Of a stretch of 27,473 bases of DNA, positions 1 to 10,300 are shown piece after piece. The position numbers and the translations under genes were made by a program. Numbering within the stretch: position 1 is the stretch's first letter; each line of letters begins with the position of its first letter. The stretch spans positions 1-27,473 of the IMG/VR virus record IMGVR_UViG_3300028388_005324. One strand, given 5' to 3'. The DNA is from a virus. A model generated the notes under the pieces. The model had not been told where the DNA came from and made no database searches. It was given only the letters and a program-made list of their open reading frames with translations.

Positions 1-1
1 C

Positions 2-2440
2 ACAAAGGAACTAACAGCAAGCTGGCAGATCGTGACCAAGCGCTTAATGGAAGCGCGGGCCGAGATGAAGAGGATGCAGGACCCCGGCAGGGAGGTAGGA
101 AAGTCCTTTACTAATGCGGGTATTGCGGCTGGTCTCGCTTTGCAAGCTGTGAACGCACTGCAGAATGCCGTCGGTGGCTTCATTAAAACAGGCATGGACA
201 TGGAGATCCTGATGATCCAGCTTGAGGGCTTTACTGGCGGCGTCGAGGAAGCGAAAGCAGCTTACCAGAGATTCGTCGAGATTGGCCAGGCTACCCCATT
301 CACCGCCAAGCAGGTTGCAGAAGCCTCAAGGACGATGATGGGTTTCGGCATTGACACGAATACAGCTATCGATCAGGTCGAGAAACTTGCTATTGTAGCT
401 TCTGCTACCGGCGGCGAGCTGAATCACATGTCAAGGAACATGGGCCAGATTGCTGCAAACCAGAGAGCCTATACAAGGGATCTGATGCAGTTTGCAAACC
501 AGGGTATCCCAATCTATGGCATGCTTTCGGAGGTCATCGGCGTATCTACGGAAGCCGTTCGGAAAATGGCTGAAGAGGGCAAAATTGGATATGCCGAGGT
601 CTCGGCTGCCCTGGATAAGATGACAGAGAAGGGCAGCGCCTACAGGCTTATCGCAGAGAAGATGGACGCAACCCTTGGCGCACGCCTGGAGGCATTGACA
701 AGTGCCGCAGAGAAATTCGCCGGGAGATTCGTTGCCGGGTTCACCGCTATCGACGAAGCTGCTGGCGGACTCGCCTCTGGAGGCATTCAGTTGTTGATCA
801 ACGGGTTCAACACGATGTCCAAGATTATGGACATGCTGACAAATAACGCTAGGGTCGTCGGCCCGCTCCTGAGTGGCATTGTAGCGATGCTTGCGTATGG
901 TGCTGGCTTGGCTGTCATCCAGAACTGGGCAGCTCTTGTGGGATGGATTGGACAGATGCGAGTCGCTCTGATGGCAACCCAAGCTGCTCAGATCGCCTTG
1001 AACGTCGCCACCGCTGTCTTCAATGCCCTCACGGGTAACTGGGTTGCTATCGGGGCTGCCATCGCTATCGGTGCGGTGGGTATCGGCATCGCTGCAGGAA
1101 AGGCCAGGGAGATGGCGGAAGAGCAGGAGAAGGCGAACGAAGCCCTGGATGAATCAAAGAAACGGTGGGATGCGAACGCTGAGGGGATCACAAAAACAGC
1201 GTTTGCCACTACCAACCTGGTCGGGGAGCAGCGAGCCTATGTGCAGTCGCTCAGGGAGCAGTATGACAAGGACAAGAAGCTGTATGACGCCAAAATCGAG
1301 GGAATTGATCGCACCACCAAAATCCTGAAGGACTTTTACAAGCAAGAGCTCGCCGAGCAAGACAAGGTGATCGAGAAAGTTAAGGACAGAATACAAGAAG
1401 AGAAGGATGGATACGATGTTCTCAAGGACAAGTCGAAGGATTATTACGACAGGAAGGTCGATGCAGCGAAGACTGAGCTCGACAGGATCAGGGAGAAGTA
1501 TGACCTTGAGCTTGGAATGCTTGACAAGCTATCTGCAAATGAACTCGCCCTTGAGCAGGTTAGGCGGCAGGAGATTCAGCAGAAGATCTCTTCTGGCAAG
1601 CTGAGCCAGAAAGAAGTACTCGAAGCCAAGGTCCGGCTTGAGCAGATGGACAAAGCCGTGAAGAGACGTGAGATCATGGCTCGGAAGGCGGTGGAGGAAG
1701 CTGCTGCTCAAGAAAAACTGAAGAGGGCTGAGAAGGAAAGGGAAGAGGGGATGAAGAAGATTAAAAAAGAATACGAAGAGAGGCTCGCAGCTCTGGAAAA
1801 AGAGTTAAAGAAAGAGGAGTCGACTCGGGATAGGATTGACGATAAATACGAAACACAGTTCGCTAAGATCAAGAAGTTCAAAGATGAAGAGAAGGACTTG
1901 ATCTACAGAAATGGAGCGGAAGCGATTCGGTCTATCAATGAACAGATAGCGGCTGCCGAAAGACTGAAAGCTGCAATGAAGCAGGCTTATAGCCAGGCTA
2001 AAGCCGTTAACGAAGAAGCCGCAAGGAATAGGCCAACCGATAACAGCAACGGCTACACGAGGCTGGCCGAAAGGGCAGAAGGCGGTCCCGTTACCGGAGG
2101 ACAGGCCTACCAGGTGAATGAGCTCGGTAAGGAGGCGTTCCTTTCTGCTAGCGGTCGACTGAGCATGATTAACGCCCCCGCCTACGGCAAGTGGAGGGCT
2201 CCCTCCAAGGGTACTGTTATCCCGGCCCACCTAACCAAGCAGCTCGACATCCCGTCGGGTGGTATCAATATCAGCAAAGCGCCAAGCTTTAACGGAGCCC
2301 AGGTAGGGGGATCGGTTAGGTCCTATGTGACTGGCGGCGACAATATCAGCAACCAGGTCACCATCCAGGCCGCCAACCCAGTCCAGGCCGCTAACAACGT
2401 GATGCTCCAGTTGACCAAGCTCAAGCGCCTGAGGCACTGA
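2..2440 (+). CDS. Tail tape measure protein (5' end outside window)
   Basis: This protein sets tail length and is threaded through the tail tube during assembly. The frame is open to the window edge, upstream of the first possible start (GTG at 32), so the gene begins outside and at least 812 residues are visible. Counting from that GTG, residues about 50-210 match the N-terminal tape-measure domain type (ATPFTAKQVAEASRTMMGFG, then FANQGIPIYGMLSEVIGVS). Residues about 275-360 hold long hydrophobic stretches, typical of tape measures. Residues about 360-660 are highly charged and predicted coiled coil. The C-terminus has the common GGPVTGGQAYQVNELGKEAF motif. Arginine is mostly encoded by AGG. 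It precedes tail-tip genes, the usual place for a tape measure gene. Confidence 0.93.
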   Translation, partial: TKELTASWQIVTKRLMEARAEMKRMQDPGREVGKSFTNAGIAAGLALQAVNALQNAVGGFIKTGMDMEILMIQLEGFTGGVEEAKAAYQRFVEIGQATPFTAKQVAEASRTMMGFGIDTNTAIDQVEKLAIVASATGGELNHMSRNMGQIAANQRAYTRDLMQFANQGIPIYGMLSEVIGVSTEAVRKMAEEGKIGYAEVSAALDKMTEKGSAYRLIAEKMDATLGARLEALTSAAEKFAGRFVAGFTAIDEAAGGLASGGIQLLINGFNTMSKIMDMLTNNARVVGPLLSGIVAMLAYGAGLAVIQNWAALVGWIGQMRVALMATQAAQIALNVATAVFNALTGNWVAIGAAIAIGAVGIGIAAGKAREMAEEQEKANEALDESKKRWDANAEGITKTAFATTNLVGEQRAYVQSLREQYDKDKKLYDAKIEGIDRTTKILKDFYKQELAEQDKVIEKVKDRIQEEKDGYDVLKDKSKDYYDRKVDAAKTELDRIREKYDLELGMLDKLSANELALEQVRRQEIQQKISSGKLSQKEVLEAKVRLEQMDKAVKRREIMARKAVEEAAAQEKLKRAEKEREEGMKKIKKEYEERLAALEKELKKEESTRDRIDDKYETQFAKIKKFKDEEKDLIYRNGAEAIRSINEQIAAAERLKAAMKQAYSQAKAVNEEAARNRPTDNSNGYTRLAERAEGGPVTGGQAYQVNELGKEAFLSASGRLSMINAPAYGKWRAPSKGTVIPAHLTKQLDIPSGGINISKAPSFNGAQVGGSVRSYVTGGDNISNQVTIQAANPVQAANNVMLQLTKLKRLRH

Positions 2441-2442
2441 TA

Positions 2443-2452
2443 GGTAATCTCT
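2443..2452 (+). promoter_or_regulatory. Intergenic motif copy, GGTAATCTCT (one mismatch)
   Basis: It lies two bases after the tape measure stop and ends 18 bases before the ATG at 2471. It matches the window-wide consensus GGNANNCTA except for C in place of the last A. Promoter role is inferred. Confidence 0.4.
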
Positions 2453-2470
2453 TGTACCTGGGCAGATCGA

Positions 2471-2836
2471 ATGTTTAACTTTGGTACCGCAGAAGACAGT
2501 GAAGCCATGGTTCGCGATGTCGTTGACAGTGCGCTTGGCGTGGCTCACGAGGATTTCGGTGCCTGGGATATCACGATCGACGAGCTAAAGCACCACCTGC
2601 TCAGGTATAGGGTTTACTGGAAGACGGCCTACGGTATGGGCAAGACCGACGTGACGGATAAGTTCAAGAACATCTACGACTACCTGTTTACTGTTCTTGC
2701 GGCTCGCGACGACCACTTCAGGTCTTTTGTTCTTCATGGCAAGCATAGGTTCCTGGGAGGACCGAAACAGAGAGACTACTACCAAGATATTGTCAGGTCA
2801 CTTATTGATGAAGACGGTAAACTAGACAAGCCTTAG
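2471..2836 (+). CDS. Hypothetical tail-region protein, 121 aa
   Basis: I do not recognise this family. The protein is small, soluble-looking and rich in charged and aromatic residues (for example LKHHLLRYRVYWKTAYGMG), with no signal peptide or membrane segment. It lies between the tape measure gene and a probable distal-tail-type protein, a position where many long-tailed phages carry small tail-assembly or tail-tip proteins, so such a role is inferred from position only. The ATG at 2471 lies 18 bases after a copy of the recurrent intergenic motif, which supports this start. The last codons contain the next motif copy (GGTAAACTAG), so the regulatory element of the next gene is embedded in this coding region. 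Confidence 0.8.
   Translation: MFNFGTAEDSEAMVRDVVDSALGVAHEDFGAWDITIDELKHHLLRYRVYWKTAYGMGKTDVTDKFKNIYDYLFTVLAARDDHFRSFVLHGKHRFLGGPKQRDYYQDIVRSLIDEDGKLDKP
2816..2825 (+). promoter_or_regulatory. Motif copy GGTAAACTAG inside a gene end
   Basis: This exact consensus match sits in the last codons of the upstream gene (Gly-Lys-Leu-Asp) and ends 18 bases before the ATG at 2844. The same 10-mer recurs at 7291. Confidence 0.6.
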
Positions 2837-2843
2837 TCGTGAA

Positions 2844-3239
2844 ATGTCAATTGCCATCGCGTATACGGACGCAAATTCCACGACCTACGACGTAACTATC
2901 AAACAGTTTACGGATAATGCCATCCCTCGGCAGTACAACAATACTGCCAGCTTTGAGTATGGCCTTGCTGGGTCCACTCAACTAAATGGCCCTGCCTTCA
3001 GGCAAAAGAACACCTGGATTATTGACGCACTTATCCCGAGTGCCGATGCCCAGGTGATCGACAGCATGTTCAGAGCCTGGGATCAGGACAGGGCGGATGG
3101 CCGAAATGCCGCAATCGGATTAACTGATACGTGCTTCGGGGCCACTGTTAACGCGACGGCTGTGTTCAGCACAGCCCCGAGTTACACGTATAACGGTCCT
3201 AGCTACACTGGCGTTTCTTTCATTCTGAGCGAGGTGTGA
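2844..3239 (+). CDS. Minor tail protein, possibly distal tail type, 131 aa
   Basis: This is a small, beta-rich protein (ITYDVTIK-like start, PSYTYNGPSYTGVSFILSEV end) with no membrane segment. Its size, composition and position between the tape measure and a large hub-like protein fit minor tail or distal-tail-type proteins that connect the tube end to the tip. Assignment rests on context and overall look, not on a diagnostic motif. The ATG at 2844 lies 18 bases after a perfect motif copy. The stop is separated by a single base from the next ATG, so the two genes are probably co-transcribed and translationally coupled. Confidence 0.75.
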   Translation: MSIAIAYTDANSTTYDVTIKQFTDNAIPRQYNNTASFEYGLAGSTQLNGPAFRQKNTWIIDALIPSADAQVIDSMFRAWDQDRADGRNAAIGLTDTCFGATVNATAVFSTAPSYTYNGPSYTGVSFILSEV

Positions 3240-3240
3240 T

Positions 3241-5718
3241 ATGACATATCTTATCAATACGTCCGGCGCGGCTAGCGTCACCATCGGCGGAGTAGACTAC
3301 ACCAGCTCCCTTAGAGAATTTACCTGCTCTGACTCCAGCGCAAACCGGAACGGTTTTGTCGTCACCACGGGCGAAGTGGTATTAGGTAAGACCCTTGGAG
3401 GATTTAATCCTAAAGACTACGACAGAAATGCCTTCAGGCGGGGGCAGGTGGTGATCATCGACGTCGTTGCCGAGGGCACAACTGTCAGGCACCCTCGTGG
3501 ATACCTGTACGTCATCTCTACGACCTATGACGTCGCCTCTGAGACCATGACAGTCAGTGTCGGGTGTCAGATAGCCCTCTGCACTCTGACGGACAATATA
3601 GAGCCTCTGCTCCCCCTCGCTCCGACCCCTCTGGATCCAGCCAGGCAGAACATCCAGGCGGTTCAGGCCTCGTTCCAGGCAGACGGCAGCTACCTGTTCC
3701 AGAACAACCAGGGCCAGCTTGTTGCCAACAGATTCTTCGGTGGCGACACAGCAGGTAACACTGCGCCTGGTGAGTGGGTTTCCGTGCTCGGACAGAGTAC
3801 CGTTGACGTTGCCCCTCTTTCTGCCGGTTCGATCATCCCCGATGAAATCAGCCTGACTTACGCCGTTCCTACCGGAGCGCTGGCTGGAGACTTCACTGGC
3901 AAGGTCGATGAGTCCCTGTCTGATTCGTACTACTTCTTAGATTATCCCGCGATCTCCTTCGCTAGGGCGGCTGGAGACGAGGCGCCGGGTGTTGAGACCA
4001 TTGAGGTCGGCGATGGCGTGGTGGTTACAGTGAACAGGACCGGCGGAGACGACAATCCGTCTAACACAGGCAGCCTGGATACTGTTGGCAATGCCTACAC
4101 TCCCCCCGGCGGCGACGCTGGCACAGCAGTCTCTGCTGGAGGGCGCCAGAGCTCCTGTGGCAACGTTGCAGCACCCAGTGCGGGGGCTAGTGGCCCAGGC
4201 TCCTGTAACGAGGGCTACGAGACCGTACAGCAGGCCGTCTTCCTCCCCGCAAGAAGGAAGACCTACCAGATCACCTATTTCGACGGACCCGCCGGCCAAC
4301 AGAACAGGTCTGTATCCGATACCTATGTTCCCGCCGTGGAAGTGCAGGGCGGCTACTACGCTGACAAGTTCGCTGCCTGTCGCTTCACCTGGTCGGATGG
4401 ATGTAACCCCAACGGTAACTGCCCCTACGACGGCATGGACCTGGTACTGGCTTCACGGGTGATCACGACGACAGAGTTCGGCCCTGCTAACGAAGTCGTC
4501 AAGACCGAGACGGACACCTACGAGACCCTCCTCGGGGCTGCCAGCACCGCCGACTGGAGGAGTGGTAGCGTTGGGGGTAACCCTGTCGATTTCCGCTCGG
4601 ATCTCAAGCCCTATGCCATGTTCCTCTCGAAGAGGGTCACCGAGACTTACAGTAAGGATGGCGACAGGAATATCGTCACTCAGGTCCAGCTCGACAGCAT
4701 GGTATCGAGGAAGGGGGGAGATGGCAACCGCCAAAGCGAGTGGGCACAAGCCCTGACCTACGACGGCAGGCCTCAGGAGATGTTGGACAGGCAGACAATG
4801 CAGCCAACCATCAGCGTCGGTCCGGTGTTTACCAATATCCCCGACGTAGATGCCTTGTCCAATGGAATCGAGACGAAGCGTGTTCAAACGTCCGTGACAA
4901 CGGCAACGATTCCACTCCTGCCTGACTCTGTCAACTCGTCGACAACAGCTGTCCAAGACAAGATGGACACCCTGATTGTTTCGACGGGGAGGTACGAGCC
5001 TCTACCCGAAGGGGTGGGTCCGTATGTGCTGGAGGAGCGTGCTCCAGTTCCGTTCCTGTATACCACACAGGCAGAGATCGATGCAGCTGTTGGGATCTAC
5101 GGCGACTATATTCTCGGGTTCACGAAAGGTGACGCATTCGGCCTCTCTATCGTCGAGAGCCTCCGCAAAGACATCGTCAACAATTGGCGTCCCGGAATGC
5201 CTATGCGCTTCTCCGATGTCGATGGGGGCGTTGTACAGGCCATGCGGATGGACGCATGCCAGTGGGGCGTGACGCTGAACGAGTCTTTTGTGGGTTTCAA
5301 CGGGATCTGGCAAGGAACCTCTAACGGCACTGTTACGGTGACCAGTAATGTGCAGGGCAACACCACCCCAGGCGGAAGCCCTGCTCCAGATCCGGGTCCG
5401 GGTCCTTCCATCGAAATCACAGATGAAACTGCGGTCGACGGTGGCTCTTACATCATTGTTGTTCAACAAAATATGAACCTCACAGCGAATATAGCTGGAG
5501 CTGGACCTGGCGGGCGTCCTATCGTGCCCAACAATCCCCCCGGACTGGACGGATTGAATACAATCAACCTCAACACCATGGTCAGCTACGTGGCCGGCGT
5601 CGTGGCTGGTCCTGGCGGAGTATTGGCGACAGCTGGAAATGGTTCAATACCGGTGGAATACAATGGATCGCTAATTACTAGCGTCGGGGCTATCGTTATT
5701 AACGATGTCTTTGCTTAG
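3241..5718 (+). CDS. Tail-tip / baseplate hub-like protein, 825 aa
   Basis: This large protein directly follows the distal-tail-type gene, the classic place for a tail hub. Residues about 1-130 look like a compact beta domain (VTIGGVDYTSSLREFTC near the N-terminus, a conserved-looking GQVVIIDVV segment, then YLYVISTTYD), resembling hub N-domains. Residues about 250-330 are a Gly/Ser/Asn-rich, low-complexity stretch with scattered cysteines; further Cys pairs follow (CRFTWSDGCNPNGNCPYDG). Residues about 600-690 carry a second folded region ending FVGFNGIWQGTSNGTVTV. A Pro/Gly linker (PAPDPGPGPS, about 715-725) leads to a Gly/Asn-rich C-terminal domain of about 100 residues. No lytic enzyme motif is recognised. 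Hub function is inferred. Confidence 0.78.
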   Translation: MTYLINTSGAASVTIGGVDYTSSLREFTCSDSSANRNGFVVTTGEVVLGKTLGGFNPKDYDRNAFRRGQVVIIDVVAEGTTVRHPRGYLYVISTTYDVASETMTVSVGCQIALCTLTDNIEPLLPLAPTPLDPARQNIQAVQASFQADGSYLFQNNQGQLVANRFFGGDTAGNTAPGEWVSVLGQSTVDVAPLSAGSIIPDEISLTYAVPTGALAGDFTGKVDESLSDSYYFLDYPAISFARAAGDEAPGVETIEVGDGVVVTVNRTGGDDNPSNTGSLDTVGNAYTPPGGDAGTAVSAGGRQSSCGNVAAPSAGASGPGSCNEGYETVQQAVFLPARRKTYQITYFDGPAGQQNRSVSDTYVPAVEVQGGYYADKFAACRFTWSDGCNPNGNCPYDGMDLVLASRVITTTEFGPANEVVKTETDTYETLLGAASTADWRSGSVGGNPVDFRSDLKPYAMFLSKRVTETYSKDGDRNIVTQVQLDSMVSRKGGDGNRQSEWAQALTYDGRPQEMLDRQTMQPTISVGPVFTNIPDVDALSNGIETKRVQTSVTTATIPLLPDSVNSSTTAVQDKMDTLIVSTGRYEPLPEGVGPYVLEERAPVPFLYTTQAEIDAAVGIYGDYILGFTKGDAFGLSIVESLRKDIVNNWRPGMPMRFSDVDGGVVQAMRMDACQWGVTLNESFVGFNGIWQGTSNGTVTVTSNVQGNTTPGGSPAPDPGPGPSIEITDETAVDGGSYIIVVQQNMNLTANIAGAGPGGRPIVPNNPPGLDGLNTINLNTMVSYVAGVVAGPGGVLATAGNGSIPVEYNGSLITSVGAIVINDVFA

Positions 5719-5727
5719 GAAGCCTAC
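5718..5727 (+). promoter_or_regulatory. Motif copy GGAAGCCTAC
   Basis: The first G is the last base of the upstream TAG stop. It ends 18 bases before the ATG at 5746, and no Shine-Dalgarno sequence is evident in between. Confidence 0.6.
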
Positions 5728-5745
5728 GGCGATTTAGATGCTCCT

Positions 5746-6465
5746 ATGACAATCACTGCAAAGATATCTTCCGGCGAAGTTACTAGGCAAGTGACTGATC
5801 GCTATGTCGACGAGTATTTCGAGATCGCTCTTTTTAACGCGCCTGGAGTATCTTACAACCCTGGGGTTACCACTGACTCTAGCTGGATGGCGAACGAGGT
5901 CGCACTTGGAACCGGGGGGTACGACCGTCAGATCATCAAGTACGTAATTGCCGATGTTGCCAACTACTCCGACTTCGGCGTTGGTTTGGCCCAGAAAGCT
6001 GCTGTCTTCAGTCAGGACGGTGGAGGTACTGCTATAGAATTCACCCATGTGGGGATGCTGGAGGGCAGAGGAAATGTCGTCACCTTGGGCAGCACCGTAA
6101 CCCAGCCTGCCTCGTGGACTGACGGCACGTATACTGCTGTTCCTACGACTACCTTCGGGTCAGGTCTTGGCTGCACCCTTGATATCACGGTGACTGGAGG
6201 TAGCGCCAGCTTTGCGATCAACAACGCCGGTCGCGGTTACACGACCAGCGATGTCCTTGTTGTTGATTCCACTGTCTTAAATGCCATCGGGGCGTCGGCC
6301 GAATCTACCGAGCTGCGCTTGAACATCGCGGGCGCAACAGCCACTGGAGCAGATGCCATCGTTAGCGTTGCTCAGACGTCCTCTCCAGTAAGTCTTATCG
6401 CTGGCAATCAGGCTGTATTCTACTATAATATCAAGCAGTTCGGTTACTATTCCTCCTCGTCATGA
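5746..6465 (+). CDS. Tail-region structural protein, 239 aa, family unknown
   Basis: The protein is beta-rich with no membrane segment or signal. The N-terminal 90 residues (for example DEYFEIALFNAPGVSYNPG and DRQIIKYVIADVANYSDFGV) look like a compact domain I associate with cyanophage tail proteins. The C-terminal half is Thr/Ser/Gly/Ala-rich (TGGSASFAINNAGRGYTTSD). Its position among tail-tip genes suggests a virion component. A motif copy ends 18 bases before the ATG. Its stop overlaps the next gene's start as ATGA, implying coupled translation. Confidence 0.8.
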   Translation: MTITAKISSGEVTRQVTDRYVDEYFEIALFNAPGVSYNPGVTTDSSWMANEVALGTGGYDRQIIKYVIADVANYSDFGVGLAQKAAVFSQDGGGTAIEFTHVGMLEGRGNVVTLGSTVTQPASWTDGTYTAVPTTTFGSGLGCTLDITVTGGSASFAINNAGRGYTTSDVLVVDSTVLNAIGASAESTELRLNIAGATATGADAIVSVAQTSSPVSLIAGNQAVFYYNIKQFGYYSSSS

Positions 6466-6725
6466 TGATGCCAGCCCGGATTAAAGAGATGATGGAAGCG
6501 TCCAGGATGGTCGAGATCGAACGCCTGACGAATCCAGACGGCCCTAAAGGGGACTTCGAAGGTAGTGTTACTGGTTACTGGGTCAAGCTCCAGCAGGATG
6601 GTACTGGCCTTGTCTCGTACAGGGGCAAGAACTACGTCACCAAGCCTATGGGGGATTCCTCTATCAGGCCCGGCATGGAGGTCGAGCTGACCTACGCAAG
6701 GACGATTTACTACAGCAAGTGGTGA
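6462..6725 (+). CDS. Small tail-region protein, 87 aa, beta-barrel-like
   Basis: I do not recognise the family. After a helical, charged start (ARIKEMMEASRMVEIERLTN), residues about 35-87 form alternating hydrophobic strands with turns (VTGYWVKLQQDGTGLVSYRG, then RPGMEVELTYA), which could be a small OB- or SH3-like barrel. The start overlaps the previous stop (ATGA). Three bases separate its stop from the next ATG. A structural or assembly role in the tail tip is inferred from neighbours only. Confidence 0.72.
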   Translation: MMMPARIKEMMEASRMVEIERLTNPDGPKGDFEGSVTGYWVKLQQDGTGLVSYRGKNYVTKPMGDSSIRPGMEVELTYARTIYYSKW

Positions 6726-6728
6726 GCT

Positions 6729-6941
6729 ATGGCTATCCAAAGACCTTATATCACTACCACGGAGATCAGCCAGAACTATGACAGCGTCATTGATATGCTG
6801 GCCCAGGCTCCTGACGTCAATGCGCTCATCGATCCACCTACTTTACCCAACAAGCTTTTCGGCTACTACAATGGAGTCACTGACGGCGTACAGCTGTATG
6901 TCACGAATTCGCAGGGTACTTATTACGTCAGGGTGAGATAA
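6729..6941 (+). CDS. Small tail-region protein, 70 aa
   Basis: This is a short protein of unknown family. The first half looks helical (ISQNYDSVIDMLAQAPDVNA), and the second half has strand-like segments ending YVTNSQGTYYVRVR. It lies three bases after the previous stop and its final base is shared with the next start codon (TAATG), so it sits in a tight operon with its neighbours and needs no separate promoter. The strict packing and protein-like composition support it being real. Confidence 0.7.
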   Translation: MAIQRPYITTTEISQNYDSVIDMLAQAPDVNALIDPPTLPNKLFGYYNGVTDGVQLYVTNSQGTYYVRVR

Positions 6942-7300
6942 TGGCGATCGATCCAAACGTTGTAGCCACACGGCATCTGGACAAGAAAGAGCTCGGGTAT
7001 ATTCCCGTAAGGTTTACGAACACGATACCCCCTGCCTCGGTCACTAGCCAGATCACGGGTGAGGTACTGCTCGACCAGACGCCTCGGTTCGAGGGAGAGC
7101 TCTGCATCTATCAGGATTCACAGCAGAGGCTGGCGCGTGAAGGCACGCTCTATGTTGTTGTCAATATCGGTGGTACGCTCACCTGGAAGAGGATGGTGTT
7201 CGCGACGCATGCTGGCACCGGCCAGGCGTGGAACCCATACGCGAGTTACGGGAACAACCCCATCCCTACCCCCGTCAGGCCTGCGATCTCGGTAAACTAG
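6941..7300 (+). CDS. Tail-region protein, 119 aa, family unknown
   Basis: This is a soluble, beta-rich protein of unrecognised family, with segments such as ELGYIPVRFTNTIPPASV and GTLYVVVNIGGTLTWKRMVF. The C-terminus is Pro/Asn-rich. The start shares a base with the previous stop. Its last codons and TAG stop form a perfect copy of the recurrent motif (GGTAAACTAG), placed 21 bases before the large adhesin gene. Its place as last gene of the 5746-7300 group suggests it is a tail-tip part, perhaps at the fibre attachment site; this is inference. Confidence 0.72.
   Translation: MAIDPNVVATRHLDKKELGYIPVRFTNTIPPASVTSQITGEVLLDQTPRFEGELCIYQDSQQRLAREGTLYVVVNIGGTLTWKRMVFATHAGTGQAWNPYASYGNNPIPTPVRPAISVN
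7291..7300 (+). promoter_or_regulatory. Motif copy GGTAAACTAG overlapping a stop codon
   Basis: The copy contains the TAG stop of the upstream gene and ends 21 bases before the ATG at 7322. It is identical to the copy at 2816. Confidence 0.6.
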
Positions 7301-7321
7301 CCAAGTTCCGGCTAGATCGCA

Positions 7322-10300
7322 ATGCTTCTGCCAACCTCAGGTGACGCATCTTACGCGAGGGCACAGAGCGAATACAGGGAGAAGAAGCAGCGCCGAGACA
7401 TCTTTTATGGCGGAGGAATTTCCTCGCTGAGAGAAAGCCAGAACCAAGGCTATTTCACCCTAAATGGCAATCTCCGGAAGAGCTTCTTGATCAAGGAGTC
7501 GGATTTCGAGAAAGCTCAGGACGGCGTGTCCATCTGGTCCCAGGGTGGTATCACATCCCTGGAGTGTCTGAGTGCGGCCGATTGCCCCAACGGCAGTACT
7601 TGTGTCGGCGGGAAGTGCGTTAGTGGTTCAGCCTCCAACAGCACGGCGAACGAGTGTGGTGACAACGGCGCAGGGGGGTCTTTGTGTGGTGGAATCACAG
7701 GAGGCTGTGAGCAGCCCTCAAGCGGCTGCCCTGGCGACAACGTAACCAATTCTGGGTGCTGCGGTACGGGTATCTGCTGCAGAGATGGCTACTGTACGTG
7801 CGGCCCCTGTGAGTCCGAGCCGTTAGGGGACTGCAGTGTCTACTGTGCTGAAATGAGGGAGCTGTATGGCGATGATGTCCCCGGATGCCAGGACGACCAG
7901 TCTTTCTGCGACTCACCTTGCTACAAGTGTAGCGCCGTGACGTTGCAGTGCGAAAAGAACCAGCCAGAGTTTAGCGATAACTGCGAATGTACTCCATGCT
8001 CGGATTGCAACACATGCAGCTCGATCACAAAGCAATGCACAGAGGATTGCAGCAACTGCATGAAGCAGGTCTCAGGATCGCTTGACTGCTATTGCGGCAA
8101 AACCGCAGAGATGACGATCCGGATCCAGCCCGCCGGTTGCTCCGAGAACAGCATTGCAGACTGGGCTGGCTCGGATGCAGACGCACAGCTCAAGGCGAAG
8201 CTTGAGGACAAGTGTAGGGCATTGTGCGGCCTTCCTGACGGCGACCAGTGTAAGCCAAGAGTGATATCTAAGTTCGAGTCGCTTCTCTGCGGCCAGGATC
8301 CCCCGTGGCTCGCAAATCCAGATATTGATGGCATCGAATACCGAAACCAGAGGGTTAGCTCTGGCGGATGTAGCGGCGGCCAGGTCGCTACGATCATCAC
8401 GGCGGGTGCTGAAGGCGGAAGCGTCTCAGAGCAGACCCCAGGCCAGGCTGATCCCACTCTTCTGATTGCATCCGGCACCAGGACATTCAACAACTCAGAA
8501 GGCAACGACGGTCACCAGATTGCTGTCATCCAGGAGCCCAAGTACGGTGTCTTCGGTATCGACAGCTTCACCGATACGCTCGCAGGACTCAATGGCAGCT
8601 TCACCTGGGTATACCAGCTGAACAACAGTTCAGAGCTTGTTCAGAATTTAGCGCCAGGTCAAATCGAGACCGATACTATCAGGTATACGATCACCGACTC
8701 CGATGGAAAGACACAAGTCGATTCTATTTACATCTCCGTCCAGGGCATAAACAATGCAATTGTCTTCACCTCCCAACGGCAGAGCGGCCAGGTCATAGAA
8801 GATGTTAGGACTGTCGTTGCTGGAGCTGTCACTTTCAACGACCTAGACATCAACCAAACTCACCAAGCGTCTTATACTGGCAACATCCAGTACGGGACAT
8901 TCTCTCTTGGCGCCATAAGGGGGACAAGGGATGGTCGCGGTGGACTTATTCCTTGGTCTTATACGGTGAACAATAATGTCCCAGACGTTCAGCAACTCAG
9001 TGTTGGCGATACTCTCACGGAACAGGTTAATATCGCCGTTACCGATGGCTCGATAACCAGCTATCAGGTTGTGGACATTGTTATCGCTGGTACCAATGAC
9101 GATGTAACGATCACTTCTGCGGATCTTAGCGGGAGTGTCACGGAGTCCGCGACCCTTACGACAAGTGGGGACATCTACTTCAGCGATGTTGATCTTAATG
9201 ACCGCCCCGTGGGATCTTGGGTTCCGAAGAGCGTCACAAGTGACGACGTGGATGTGTATGCAGGAGCCAGGAAGGCCATTGTCGACGGATTCTCCCTCAC
9301 CGCAAGCGCCACTAATGCCAATACCGGCAGGCTGACCTGGTACTTCAGTACAACCAATGCTGCTATTGGGTACCTTGCTGCAGGCGAGACGATCACCGCG
9401 ATCTTCACCGTGGTCATCGAGGACGGCAAGGGGAGCGTTGAAGCTCGCGACGTGACGATCACAATCAACGGTGCTGGTACCTCCCTGCCCTCCTCTGACT
9501 CGGTTATTACTGGAGACGAACAGGCTATCGCCTCTCCGGGCGCTACAGCCACTGGCAATCTGTCTATCACGAATGCTTCGCTACCCCCCGAGAGCCAGCC
9601 CACTTTCAACGTACTCTCTGGTGCAAGTACTACATATGGATCTTTCAGTATCAGCTCAGCCGGATCCTGGAGCTACACTCCGGATACCACGAACTCAACT
9701 GTCATCCAGATGAATACTGGGGACAGCCTCTATGAAGGTATCACCATAACAGCAAGCGACGGCTCTGAACATACTATCTGGTGCAGAGTCCTGGGCGCCG
9801 ACGATCCGGGCGACCCCATCCAGGGCAATACCTCCGGAGACGTAACAGAGGATGCCGCACAGAGCACAGCCTCTGGCGAGCTAACCATCTCTGATCCGGA
9901 CGACGTGGTAGCTTTCCTGGACGTAGAACCAGATAACAATGGTACTTACGGATCATGGGGCATGAATAACGGGACCTGGACGTTCTACCTCGACAACAGC
10001 AATAGCGCTGTGCAGGCCCTGTCTGACGGCCAACAGCTCGTGGAGAGCCATACCTTCTACGCTACGGATGGAAGGGCACAGACTGCCACTGTAACAATCA
10101 ATGGCGCTGACGATGCGTCAGAGACTACTGGTGACTTTTACAAAATTGCCTACTCATATCCTATTCCACAGTCTGCGAGCGGGAACCTTAATGTCACTAA
10201 TGTCGATGCGGACAAGTCTCCATACTTCACTCCTGGCTCTTACGTTGGAGCCTACGGCATTTGGACCTGGATTAACTCCGGCAATGGTACATGGTCATAC